Source: Pseudomonas atagonensis
GTDB taxonomy: Bacteria > Pseudomonadota > Gammaproteobacteria > Pseudomonadales > Pseudomonadaceae
Direction: 5' to 3'
Length of the DNA stretch: 64,000 nt
NCBI RefSeq assembly: GCF_011369485.1
Contig: NZ_VXCA01000016.1
Coordinates: 62,001 to 126,000, forward strand
Shown: piece by piece, positions 54,412 through 62,504 of the stretch
How the letters are laid out: every line of letters begins with the position of its first letter
Numbering within the stretch: position 1 is the stretch's first letter
Notes under the pieces: model-generated
Database searches by the model: none
What the model saw: only the letters and a program-made list of their open reading frames with translations
Told to the model about the DNA's origin: nothing
Position numbers and translations under genes: made by a program

Positions 54412-57273
54412 ATGCTCGAGCTCACTATAGAGCAGATATCCATGGGCCAATCGGCTGTGGATAAATCCGCTGCCCTGCAATTGCTGGCCAGTCATCTGGT
54501 GGCCGATGGCCTGGTCGCTGATGGTTATCTCAGCGGGTTGCAGGCGCGGGAAGCCCAGGGCTCGACCTTTCTCGGTCAAGGAATCGCTATTCCCCACGGT
54601 ACGCCCGAGACCCGCGATCAGGTGTTCGCCACCGGCGTGCGCCTGATGCAGTTTCCCGAAGGCGTGGATTGGGGCGATGGCCAGATCGTTTATCTGGCGA
54701 TCGGCATTGCGGCGAAATCCGATGAACACCTGCGTCTCCTGCAACTGCTGACCCGTGCCCTCGGCGAGACCGATCTTGGCCAGGCGCTGCGTCGCGCCAG
54801 TTCGCCCGAAACACTGCTGAAACTGTTGCAAGGCGCGCCGCAGGAATTGGCACTGGATGCGCAGATGATCGGCCTTGGCGTCGCCGCTGACGATTTCGAG
54901 GAGTTGGTCTGGCGCGGTGCGCGTCTGCTGCGTCAGGCCGATTGTGTGAGCAACGGTTTTGCCGGCGTCTTGCAACAAGTTGAAGCGCTGCCGCTGGGCG
55001 ATGGTTTGTGGTGGCTGCACAGCGAACAAACCGTGAAGCGTCCGGGGTTGGCGTTCGTGACGCCGGACAAACCGATTCGCTATCTCGGCCAACCGCTGAG
55101 CGGCTTGTTCTGTCTGGCCAGTCTTGGCGAGGCGCATCAGGCCTTGCTCGAACGTCTGTGCGCATTGCTCATCGAAGGTCGCGGCCATGAATTGGGTCGC
55201 GCCACCAGTAGTCGTAAAGTCCTCGAAGTGCTCGGCGGTGAGTTGCCCGCCGACTGGCCGAGCGCCCGCATTGCGTTGGCCAACGCCCATGGCCTGCACG
55301 CGCGGCCGGCGAAAATTCTGGCGCAACTGGCGAAGCGTTTTGACGGCGAAATCCGTGTGCGCATCGTCGACAGCCAGGACAGCGCGGTATCGGTGAAGAG
55401 CTTGAGCAAACTGCTCAGTCTCGGCGCCCGCCGTGGTCAGGTGCTGGAGTTGATCGCCGAGCCGGGCATCGCCGCCGACGCGTTGCCGACCTTGCTCGCC
55501 GCCATCGAGGAAGGCCTCGGCGAAGAGGTCGAGCCGTTGCCTGCCGTGAGCCAGCAACGCGAAGTCATCACCGAGATGGCCGAAGTCGTCGTCGCACCTG
55601 CATCCGGTAGCCTGTTGCAAGCAATTCCCGCCGCTCCCGGCGTTGCTATCGGCCCGGCGCACATTCAAGTGCAGCAAACCATCGAATACCCGTTGCGTGG
55701 CGAATCCGCCGCCATCGAGCGCGAGCGTCTCAAGCAAGCCTTGGCCGATGTGCGTGCGGACATCCAAGGCTTGATCGAGCGCAGCAAAGCCAAAGCCATC
55801 CGCGAGATTTTCATCACCCACCAGGAAATGCTCGACGACCCGGAACTCACCGACGAAGTCGACACCCGCCTCAAGCAAGGCGAGAGCGCTGAAGCGGCGT
55901 GGATGGCGGTGATCGAAGCCGCGGCGAAACAACAAGAGTCGCTGCAGGATGCCTTGCTCGCCGAACGTGCTGCGGATTTGCGCGACATCGGTCGCCGCGT
56001 GCTGGCGCAACTGTGTGGCGTGCAGACGCCGAGCGAGCCTGAGCAACCGTACATTCTGGTGATGGACGAAGTCGGCCCGTCCGATGTTGCACGGCTCGAT
56101 CCGGCGCGGGTGGCGGGGATCCTCACCGCTCGCGGCGGCGCCACGGCGCACAGCGCAATCGTCGCCCGTGCCCTCGGCATTCCGGCGCTGGTCGGGGCTG
56201 GCGCAGCGGTGTTGCTGCTGGCACCGGGCACGCCGTTGCTGCTCGACGGCCAGCGCGGTCGCCTGCACATCGACGCTGATTCGGCAACGCTGCAACGCGC
56301 CACTGAAGAACGCGACACGCGCGAGCAGCGACTCAAGGCTGCCGCCGAACAACGCCATCATCCGGCGCACACCACCGACGGTCACGCGGTTGAAGTGTTC
56401 GCCAATATCGGCGAAAGCGCCGGGGTGATCAGCGCGGTGGAGCAGGGCGCCGAGGGCATCGGTCTGCTGCGCACCGAACTGATTTTCATGGCTCACCCGC
56501 AAGCGCCGGACGAGGCCACGCAAGAAGCCGAATATCGCCGCGTCCTCGACGGTCTCGCCGGTCGCCCATTGGTAGTTCGTACGCTGGACGTTGGCGGTGA
56601 CAAACCGCTGCCGTATTGGCCGATCGCCAAGGAAGAAAACCCGTTCCTCGGCGTGCGCGGCATTCGCCTGACTTTGCAGCGCCCACAGATCATGGAGGCG
56701 CAATTGCGTGCCTTGCTGCGTGCGGCGGACAACCGGCCGCTGCGGATCATGTTCCCGATGGTCGGCAGCGTCGAAGAGTGGCGGCAGGCCCGCGACATGA
56801 CTGAACGTCTACGCCTGGAAATCCCGGTCGCCGACCTGCAACTCGGGATCATGATTGAAGTGCCGTCCGCTGCATTGCTGGCGCCGGTGCTGGCCAAAGA
56901 AGTCGACTTCTTCAGTGTCGGCACCAACGACCTGACCCAATACACCCTGGCCATTGACCGTGGTCATCCGACCCTCTCGGCGCAGGCTGACGGCTTGCAC
57001 CCGGCGGTGCTGCAACTGATCGACATCACCGTGCGCGCGGCCCACGCCCATGGCAAATGGGTCGGCGTGTGCGGCGAGCTGGCGGCGGATCCGCTGGCGG
57101 TGCCGGTGCTGGTTGGTCTGGGTGTTGATGAGCTCAGCGTGTCCGGTCGCAGCATTGCCGAAGTCAAAGCGCGTATCCGCGAACTCAGCCTGACCCAGGC
57201 GCAAACCCTTGCTCAACAAGCCCTCAGCGTGGGCAGCGCCAACGAAGTGCGTGCATTAGTGGAGGCCCTGTAA
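54412..57273 (+). CDS. fruB: Fructose PTS multiphosphoryl protein FruB (EIIA-HPr-EI)
   Basis: 953 residues from ATG 54412 with AAGGAGATCGC before it. Domains in order: EIIA-Fru (1-145) with phospho-His in GIAIPHGTPE near residue 62; a linker (about 150-280); HPr (about 284-370) with the active His in NAHGLHARPAKILA; EI (about 400-953) with phospho-His in ARGGATAHSAIVAR near 580 and the PEP site in VGVCGELAADPLAVPVLVGL. It takes phosphate from PEP and hands it to FruA, making it a complete fructose phosphorelay. Its TAA overlaps the fruK ATG by one base. Under Cra. Confidence 0.97.
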   Translation: MLELTIEQISMGQSAVDKSAALQLLASHLVADGLVADGYLSGLQAREAQGSTFLGQGIAIPHGTPETRDQVFATGVRLMQFPEGVDWGDGQIVYLAIGIAAKSDEHLRLLQLLTRALGETDLGQALRRASSPETLLKLLQGAPQELALDAQMIGLGVAADDFEELVWRGARLLRQADCVSNGFAGVLQQVEALPLGDGLWWLHSEQTVKRPGLAFVTPDKPIRYLGQPLSGLFCLASLGEAHQALLERLCALLIEGRGHELGRATSSRKVLEVLGGELPADWPSARIALANAHGLHARPAKILAQLAKRFDGEIRVRIVDSQDSAVSVKSLSKLLSLGARRGQVLELIAEPGIAADALPTLLAAIEEGLGEEVEPLPAVSQQREVITEMAEVVVAPASGSLLQAIPAAPGVAIGPAHIQVQQTIEYPLRGESAAIERERLKQALADVRADIQGLIERSKAKAIREIFITHQEMLDDPELTDEVDTRLKQGESAEAAWMAVIEAAAKQQESLQDALLAERAADLRDIGRRVLAQLCGVQTPSEPEQPYILVMDEVGPSDVARLDPARVAGILTARGGATAHSAIVARALGIPALVGAGAAVLLLAPGTPLLLDGQRGRLHIDADSATLQRATEERDTREQRLKAAAEQRHHPAHTTDGHAVEVFANIGESAGVISAVEQGAEGIGLLRTELIFMAHPQAPDEATQEAEYRRVLDGLAGRPLVVRTLDVGGDKPLPYWPIAKEENPFLGVRGIRLTLQRPQIMEAQLRALLRAADNRPLRIMFPMVGSVEEWRQARDMTERLRLEIPVADLQLGIMIEVPSAALLAPVLAKEVDFFSVGTNDLTQYTLAIDRGHPTLSAQADGLHPAVLQLIDITVRAAHAHGKWVGVCGELAADPLAVPVLVGLGVDELSVSGRSIAEVKARIRELSLTQAQTLAQQALSVGSANEVRALVEAL

Positions 57274-58214
57274 TGGCCAGAATTCTTACCCTGACCCTCA
57301 ACCCGGCGCTGGACCTCACGGTCGAGCTGTCACGCCTGGACGCCGGTCAGGTCAACCGCAGCGACGAGATGCACACCCACGCCGCCGGCAAAGGAGTGAA
57401 CGTCGCGCAGGTGCTGGCCGACCTTGGCCATCAACTGACGGTCAGCGGGTTTCTCGGCGAAGACAACCTGCAAGCGTTCGAAACCCTGTTCACCAAACGC
57501 GGCTTTGTCGACGCGTTCATCCGCGTGCCGGGCGAGACGCGCAGCAACATCAAAGTCGCTGAACAGGACGGTCGCATCACTGATATCAACGGCCCGGGGC
57601 CGGTGGTCGATGCAGCGGCGCAGCAAGCACTGCTTGAACGTCTGGAGCAGATCGCGCCGGGTCATGACGCGGTGGTGGTCGCCGGCAGCTTGCCACGCGG
57701 CGTCACGGCGCAGTGGTTGCGTGAACTGATTGAGCGACTGAGTCAGCTCGGTCTGAAAGTCGCCCTCGACAGCAGCGGAGAAGCCTTGCGTGCTGCATTG
57801 CAGGCCAGTCCGTGGCTGATCAAACCGAACACCGAAGAACTCGCCGACGCCCTCGGTTGCGAGGTGGTTTCCCACGCGGCCGAGGCGCAGGCAGCGGCGC
57901 GATTACACGCTCAAGGTATCGAGCATGTGGTGATCTCCCACGGTGCTGACGGTGTGAACTGGTTCAGCGTCGGCTCGGCATTGCACGCGACGCCGCCGAA
58001 AGTCAGTGTCGCCAGCACCGTGGGTGCCGGTGATTCCTTGCTGGCCGGCATGCTCCACGGTTTGCTTCGCGCCGACACGCCCGAGCAAACCCTGCGCACG
58101 GCCACGGCGATTGCGGCAATGGCAGTCACCCAGATCGGTATTGGCATCAACGACAGCGCGCAACTGGCGCCGCTCGAGCAGGGCGTGCGCGTGCGCCCCC
58201 TGACAGAACAATAA
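57273..58214 (+). CDS. fruK: 1-phosphofructokinase
   Basis: 313 residues, a PfkB-family sugar kinase that phosphorylates fructose-1-phosphate to fructose-1,6-bisphosphate. It starts MARILTLTLNPALDLTVELS. The substrate-side GKGVNVAQVLADLGHQL and the ATP/anion-hole motif with catalytic Asp, VGAGDSLLAGMLHGLL, are conserved. One-base overlap with fruB and 11 bases to fruA show a tight operon. Fructose-1-phosphate, its substrate, is also the Cra effector. Confidence 0.97.
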   Translation: MARILTLTLNPALDLTVELSRLDAGQVNRSDEMHTHAAGKGVNVAQVLADLGHQLTVSGFLGEDNLQAFETLFTKRGFVDAFIRVPGETRSNIKVAEQDGRITDINGPGPVVDAAAQQALLERLEQIAPGHDAVVVAGSLPRGVTAQWLRELIERLSQLGLKVALDSSGEALRAALQASPWLIKPNTEELADALGCEVVSHAAEAQAAARLHAQGIEHVVISHGADGVNWFSVGSALHATPPKVSVASTVGAGDSLLAGMLHGLLRADTPEQTLRTATAIAAMAVTQIGIGINDSAQLAPLEQGVRVRPLTEQ

Positions 58215-58225
58215 GAGGGTTTGTC

Positions 58226-59959
58226 ATGAAGTTAGCCATTGTTACGGCTTGCCCGAACGGCATGGTCACCAGTGTGCTATGCGCGCGTTTGCTCGATGCC
58301 GCGGCTCAGCGTCAGGGCTGGAGCACCAGTGTCGAAGTGGTCGACGCGGCGCACCCGGAACGCGAGTTGTCGGCGGCAACCATCGAGGCGGCGGAGTGGG
58401 TGTTACTGGTGGCCACCGGTGACGTCGACATGACGCGTTTCATCGGTAAGCGCGTGTTCCGCATTGCTCCGGCGCAGGCGCTGCAGGATGTCGAAGCGGT
58501 GCTGCGTCGCGGTGCTGAAGAGGCGCAAGTCTACGTGGCTGCCGAGGCTGCGCCGGATGCGATTGCTCAGCGTTCGCCGCGCATTGTGGCGATCACCGCG
58601 TGCCCGACAGGAGTCGCCCATACGTTCATGGCCGCCGAAGCGTTGCAGCAAACCGCCAAGCGTCTGGGCTATGAACTGCAAGTCGAAACCCAAGGCTCTG
58701 TCGGTGCGAAAACGCCGCTCAGTGCAACGGCGATTGCCGAGGCTGACGTGGTGCTGCTGGCGGCGGATATCGAAGTCGCCACCGAGCGCTTTGCCGGCAA
58801 AAAAATCTACCGTTGTGGCACCGGGATTGCGCTGAAGCAGTCGGAATCCACGTTGAAAAAAGCCCTGGCCGAAGGTCAGGTGGAAAGCGCTGCCAGCGAC
58901 GGAAAAGTCCCGGCCAAATCAGAGAAAACCGGTGTCTATAAACACCTGCTGACGGGTGTGTCGTTCATGCTGCCGATGGTGGTGGCGGGCGGCCTGATGA
59001 TCGCGTTGTCGTTTGTCTTCGGCATTACCGCGTTCAAGGAAGAAGGCACGCTGGCGGCGGCGCTGATGCAGATCGGCGGCGAGACTGCGTTCAAGTTGAT
59101 GGTACCGCTGCTGGCCGGTTACATCGCCTACTCGATTGCCGACCGTCCGGGGCTGGCGCCGGGGATGATTGGCGGGCTCTTGGCGAGCACTCTGGGCGCT
59201 GGATTTATCGGCGGCATCGTCGCCGGATTTATCGCCGGTTACGCGGCCAAGTTGATCAGCCGTTACGTGGCGCTTCCGCACAGTCTGGAAGCGTTGAAAC
59301 CGATCCTGATCATCCCGCTGTTTGCCAGTCTGATTACCGGTCTGGTGATGATCTACGTGGTTGGCAAGCCAGTGGCGGGAATGCTCGCCGCGCTCACGCA
59401 TTTCCTCGACAGCATGGGCACCACCAACGCGATCCTGCTCGGCGTGTTGCTGGGTGGCATGATGTGCGTCGACCTCGGTGGGCCGATCAACAAAGCGGCG
59501 TATGCATTTTCGGTGGGGCTGCTGGCGTCGCAAAGTTACGCGCCGATGGCCGCGACCATGGCGGCTGGCATGGTGCCGCCGATTGGTCTGGGCATTGCCA
59601 CGTTCATCGCCCGACGCAAGTTCGCCCAGACTGAGCGCGAGGCTGGCAAAGCGGCGCTGGTGCTGGGGCTGTGTTTTATCTCCGAAGGGGCGATTCCGTT
59701 TGCCGCGAAAGACCCATTGCGGGTGATCCCGGCGAGCATTGCCGGCGGTGCGCTGACCGGTGCGTTGTCGATGTATTTCGGCTGCAAATTGATGGCGCCG
59801 CACGGCGGGTTGTTTGTGCTGGCGATTCCCAACGCGATCAATCACGCATTGCTGTATTTGCTGGCGATTGTTGCGGGGAGTTTGTTGACGGCCGTCGTGT
59901 ACGCAACGGTCAAACGGCCTGAGGCCGTTGAACTGGCGCTGGAGCCTGCCAAAGCCTGA
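58226..59959 (+). CDS. fruA: PTS fructose permease FruA (EIIB'-EIIB-EIIC)
   Basis: 577 residues. Two IIB-type domains come first: IIB' (1-105) with IVTACPNGMVTS and Cys9, and IIB (about 118-215) with the phospho-Cys in ITACPTGVAHTFMAAEALQ near 125. The membrane IIC domain (about 235-565) has roughly eight to ten helices, with LTGVSFMLPMVVAGGLMIAL and GMMCVDLGGPINKAAYAFS. It transports fructose and phosphorylates it to fructose-1-phosphate. The first domain keeps a cysteine that E. coli IIB' lacks. It ends the Cra-controlled operon, followed by a REP pair. Confidence 0.95.
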   Translation: MKLAIVTACPNGMVTSVLCARLLDAAAQRQGWSTSVEVVDAAHPERELSAATIEAAEWVLLVATGDVDMTRFIGKRVFRIAPAQALQDVEAVLRRGAEEAQVYVAAEAAPDAIAQRSPRIVAITACPTGVAHTFMAAEALQQTAKRLGYELQVETQGSVGAKTPLSATAIAEADVVLLAADIEVATERFAGKKIYRCGTGIALKQSESTLKKALAEGQVESAASDGKVPAKSEKTGVYKHLLTGVSFMLPMVVAGGLMIALSFVFGITAFKEEGTLAAALMQIGGETAFKLMVPLLAGYIAYSIADRPGLAPGMIGGLLASTLGAGFIGGIVAGFIAGYAAKLISRYVALPHSLEALKPILIIPLFASLITGLVMIYVVGKPVAGMLAALTHFLDSMGTTNAILLGVLLGGMMCVDLGGPINKAAYAFSVGLLASQSYAPMAATMAAGMVPPIGLGIATFIARRKFAQTEREAGKAALVLGLCFISEGAIPFAAKDPLRVIPASIAGGALTGALSMYFGCKLMAPHGGLFVLAIPNAINHALLYLLAIVAGSLLTAVVYATVKRPEAVELALEPAKA

Positions 59960-59971
59960 CACAAATCCCCT

Positions 59972-60058
59972 GTGGGAGCGGGCTTGCTCGCGAAGGCGTC
60001 GTGTCAGTCGATATTTCTTTGACTGATGCACCGCTTTCGCGAGCAAGCCCGCTCCCAC
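59972..60058. repeat. Inverted pair of REP sequences after fruA
   Basis: Two perfect 23-base copies of the REP that begins GTGGGAGCGGGCTTGCTCGC, at 59972-59994 and inverted at 60036-60058, with 41 bases between. It is a BIME-like unit. The pair folds into a long hairpin after fruBKA and can stop transcription or protect mRNA. Confidence 0.92.
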
Positions 60059-60137
60059 TTTTGGTTTTGTGTTGTGGCTGGTGTCATGGCGAGTTCACAC
60101 AGCCGTGCTTAAGTTTTCCTTTTTCAGGGAGAACACC

Positions 60138-61679
60138 ATGAGCGATTTCAATCCCGGTCGCCGGCGCGTGATACAAGTGGTCGGCGCCGGTCTGCTGATG
60201 CCGGGGCTGGCGCCGGCGGTTATCGCCTCGGTCAAGGATCGGCCACAACTCACTGACGGTGTGCAGTCCGGCGACCTGCAAGGCGACCGCGCGATGATCT
60301 GGAGTCGCAGCGATCGCCCCGCACGGATGGTGGTCGAGTGGGACACGCGCAGTCAGTTTCGCAGTCCGCGGCGGGTGGTCTCGGCGCTCGCCGATGCGCG
60401 CAGCGACTTTACTGCCCGTGTCGAACTCAGTGGGCTGCCTGCCGATCAGGCGATTTTCTATCGGGTGTATTTCAAGGACGCGCAAACCGGTGTCACCAGT
60501 GAACCTTGGCTCGGCCATTTGCGCAGCGCCCCGACGGCGCGGCGCAATATCCGTTTCGTCTGGAGCGGCGACACCGTTGGCCAGGGCTTCGGCATCAATC
60601 CGGACATCGGTGGCATGCGCATCTACGAGGCCATGCGTTTGCGCCTGCCGGACTTCTTTATCCACAGCGGCGATACCATCTACGCCGACGGCCCGGTGCC
60701 GGCACAACTGACCACCGAGGGTGGCCGCGTGTGGCGCAACATCACCACGGAAGCGAAGAGCAAAGTCGCCCAGACCCTCGACGACTACCGCGGCAATTAT
60801 CGCTACAACCTGATGGACGAAAACATTCGTCGCTTCAACGCTGAAGTGCCGCAGATCTGGCAGTGGGACGACCATGAAGTGGTCAATAACTGGTCGCCGG
60901 GCAAACAGCTTGACGAGCGCTATCAGGAGAAAGATATCCACACCCTGGTCGGCCGTGCGCGCAAGGCCTGGCTGGAATACTCGCCGATGCGCTTGCAGGC
61001 TGCCGATGGCGGCGGACGCATTTATCGCAAGCTCGGTTACGGGCCGATGCTCGATGTGTTCGTGCTCGACATGCGCAGTTATCGCGGTGCGAACGACGAC
61101 AACCTCGGTGCGGCAAAACCGTTCCTCGGGCGTGAGCAACTGGACTGGCTCAAGCGCGGGTTGAAGCACTCCAAAGCGCAGTGGAAGGTGATTGCCGCCG
61201 ACATGCCGATTGGCCTTGGCGTGCCGGATGGCGAGGTCAGTCCGGGTGTGCCGCGTTGGGAAGCGGTGGCCAACGGTGATCCCGGTCCCGCCCAGGGGCG
61301 CGAGTTGGAGATCGCTGAATTACTCGGTTTCCTGCGCGCGCAGCAGGTGCGCAATTTCGTCTTTCTGACGGCAGACGTGCATTACTGCGCGGCGCATCAC
61401 TATCACCCGGATCGCGCGGCGTTTCAGGATTTCGAACCGTTCTGGGAGTTTGTTGCCGGGCCGTTGAATGCCGGGAGTTTCGGGCCCAATCCGCTGGATA
61501 AAACCTTTGGCCCGGAAGTGGTCTTCGAGAAAGCGCCACCGACCCAAAACGCTTCGCCGTTTGCCGGGTTTCAGTTTTTTGGTGAAGTGAATATTGAAGG
61601 ACAGAGCGGGGAGATGAGTGTGGTGTTGCGGGATTTGAATGGGGTGGCGGTGTTTGAGAAAAAACTGCAGCCGGTTTGA
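60138..61679 (+). CDS. PhoD-like alkaline phosphatase, Tat-exported
   Basis: 513 residues from ATG 60138 with AGGGAGAA upstream. The N-terminus has a twin-arginine type signal (GRRRVIQVVGAGLLMPGLAP), so it should be exported folded. PhoD metal residues are visible: Asp in RFVWSGDTVGQGFG, FFIHSGDTIYADGPVP, QWDDHEVVNNWSP, MLDVFVLDMRSYRG, and His in LTADVHYCAAHHYHPD. PhoD phosphatases use iron and calcium to release phosphate from esters and diesters. It stands alone; I see no Pho box in the short gap before it. Substrate unproven. Confidence 0.9.
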   Translation: MSDFNPGRRRVIQVVGAGLLMPGLAPAVIASVKDRPQLTDGVQSGDLQGDRAMIWSRSDRPARMVVEWDTRSQFRSPRRVVSALADARSDFTARVELSGLPADQAIFYRVYFKDAQTGVTSEPWLGHLRSAPTARRNIRFVWSGDTVGQGFGINPDIGGMRIYEAMRLRLPDFFIHSGDTIYADGPVPAQLTTEGGRVWRNITTEAKSKVAQTLDDYRGNYRYNLMDENIRRFNAEVPQIWQWDDHEVVNNWSPGKQLDERYQEKDIHTLVGRARKAWLEYSPMRLQAADGGGRIYRKLGYGPMLDVFVLDMRSYRGANDDNLGAAKPFLGREQLDWLKRGLKHSKAQWKVIAADMPIGLGVPDGEVSPGVPRWEAVANGDPGPAQGRELEIAELLGFLRAQQVRNFVFLTADVHYCAAHHYHPDRAAFQDFEPFWEFVAGPLNAGSFGPNPLDKTFGPEVVFEKAPPTQNASPFAGFQFFGEVNIEGQSGEMSVVLRDLNGVAVFEKKLQPV

Positions 61680-61701
61680 ATTGCAGAACGTCAAAAGCCA
61701 A

Positions 61702-61877
61702 CCCTCACCCCGGCTCTCTCCCGGAAGAAGAGGGGGCCGACTGAGGTGTCTTGAGTCATTCGCCGACCTGAAAAACTGAATCGATTATGGATTTTGGTGA
61801 AGCATTTCAGGTCGGCATAGATCTACATCATCCCCCAATCAGTCCCCTCTCCCCCCGGGAGAGGGTTAGGGTGAGGG
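61702..61877. repeat. Palindromic-ended repeat, copy 1 (176 bp)
   Basis: Ends are inverted: CCCTCACCC at 61702-61710 and GGGTGAGGG at 61869-61877, each followed inward by a CTCTCCCGG/CCGGGAGAG block. A perfect inner 12-bp inverted repeat (GCCGACCTGAAA 61762-61773, its complement 61805-61816) sits inside. It shares TGAATCGATTATGGATT and CATCCCCCAATCAGT with copy 2 in the same orientation. The last 12 bases code for the C-terminus and stop of the DUF559 gene. Confidence 0.9.
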
Positions 61878-62234
61878 GCTTTTCCGATCTGCCGCAATTC
61901 TAATGATCTGCTCCAGCACATCATCCATCTGCTGCATCACCTCCAGATTGCTAAACCGCACAACTTCAATTCCCTGACGTCGCAGGAAAAGCGTCCGACG
62001 CTGGTCGTGAATCACACCCGTTGGTTCGTAGTGCTGACCACCGTCCAGTTCGATGGCGAGCTTAAGTTCGACGCAATAGAAATCCAGCACATAAGGCGGA
62101 CACGGAAACTGCCGGCGGAATTTCAGATTGGCGATCTGGCGCGAGCGCAGTCTTTGCCAGAGCAGGTGTTCGCAGTCGGTTTGGTGGGTGCGTAAATGGC
62201 GGGCGAATTGCGCGAGGGTAGGGCGGTTTTGCAT
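61866..62234 (-). CDS. DUF559 family endonuclease-like protein
   Basis: 122 residues from ATG 62234, preceded by AAGGATCG. It is a compact PD-(D/E)xK/Vsr-like nuclease fold: LRSRQIANLKFRRQFPCPPY, VLDFYCVELKLAIELDGGQH, and RTLFLRRQGIEVVRFSNLEV. Candidate metal residues are the Asp of VLDFY and the Glu/Asp of AIELDGG. The family is found across bacteria, often as single small genes, with no settled role. Its last codons (SPSP) and TAA come from the inverted end of repeat copy 1, and copy 2 lies 48 bases beyond its start, so it sits neatly between the two repeats. Confidence 0.9.
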   Translation of the reverse strand: MQNRPTLAQFARHLRTHQTDCEHLLWQRLRSRQIANLKFRRQFPCPPYVLDFYCVELKLAIELDGGQHYEPTGVIHDQRRTLFLRRQGIEVVRFSNLEVMQQMDDVLEQIIRIAADRKSPSP

Positions 62235-62282
62235 GCTTCACGATCCTTGTGAAGTGGCTGGAGATTTCACTGTAGTTCACAA

Positions 62283-62490
62283 CCCTCACCCCAGCCCTCT
62301 CCCGGAGGGAGAGGGAGCCTACGGAGTTGTTTCAGGTTGTACATCGACCTGAAAGACTGAGTCGATTATGGATTCGGCACAGCGCTCTCATATCGACGTT
62401 GGATTCAGCAAAGCGTTTTTCAGGTCGGCGTAACTCTGCAGCATCCCCCAATCAGTTCCCTCTCACACCGGGAGAGGGTTAGGGTGAGGG
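62283..62490. repeat. Palindromic-ended repeat, copy 2 (208 bp)
   Basis: Same design as copy 1: CCCTCACCC at 62283-62291 and GGGTGAGGG at 62482-62490, inner inverted CGACCTGAAA at 62345-62354 and complement at 62418-62427, and the shared CATCCCCCAATCAGT. It is about 30 bases longer, mostly a stretch around 62379-62412. It ends 14 bases before the stop of the flavoprotein gene. Confidence 0.9.
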
Positions 62491-62504
62491 AGTCTTCGGC
62501 GTAC

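Noticed and set aside
61681..62504. CRISPR-like or restriction system around the DUF559 gene
   Set aside because: Only two imperfect repeats exist with no spacers, no cas genes and no methyltransferase nearby.
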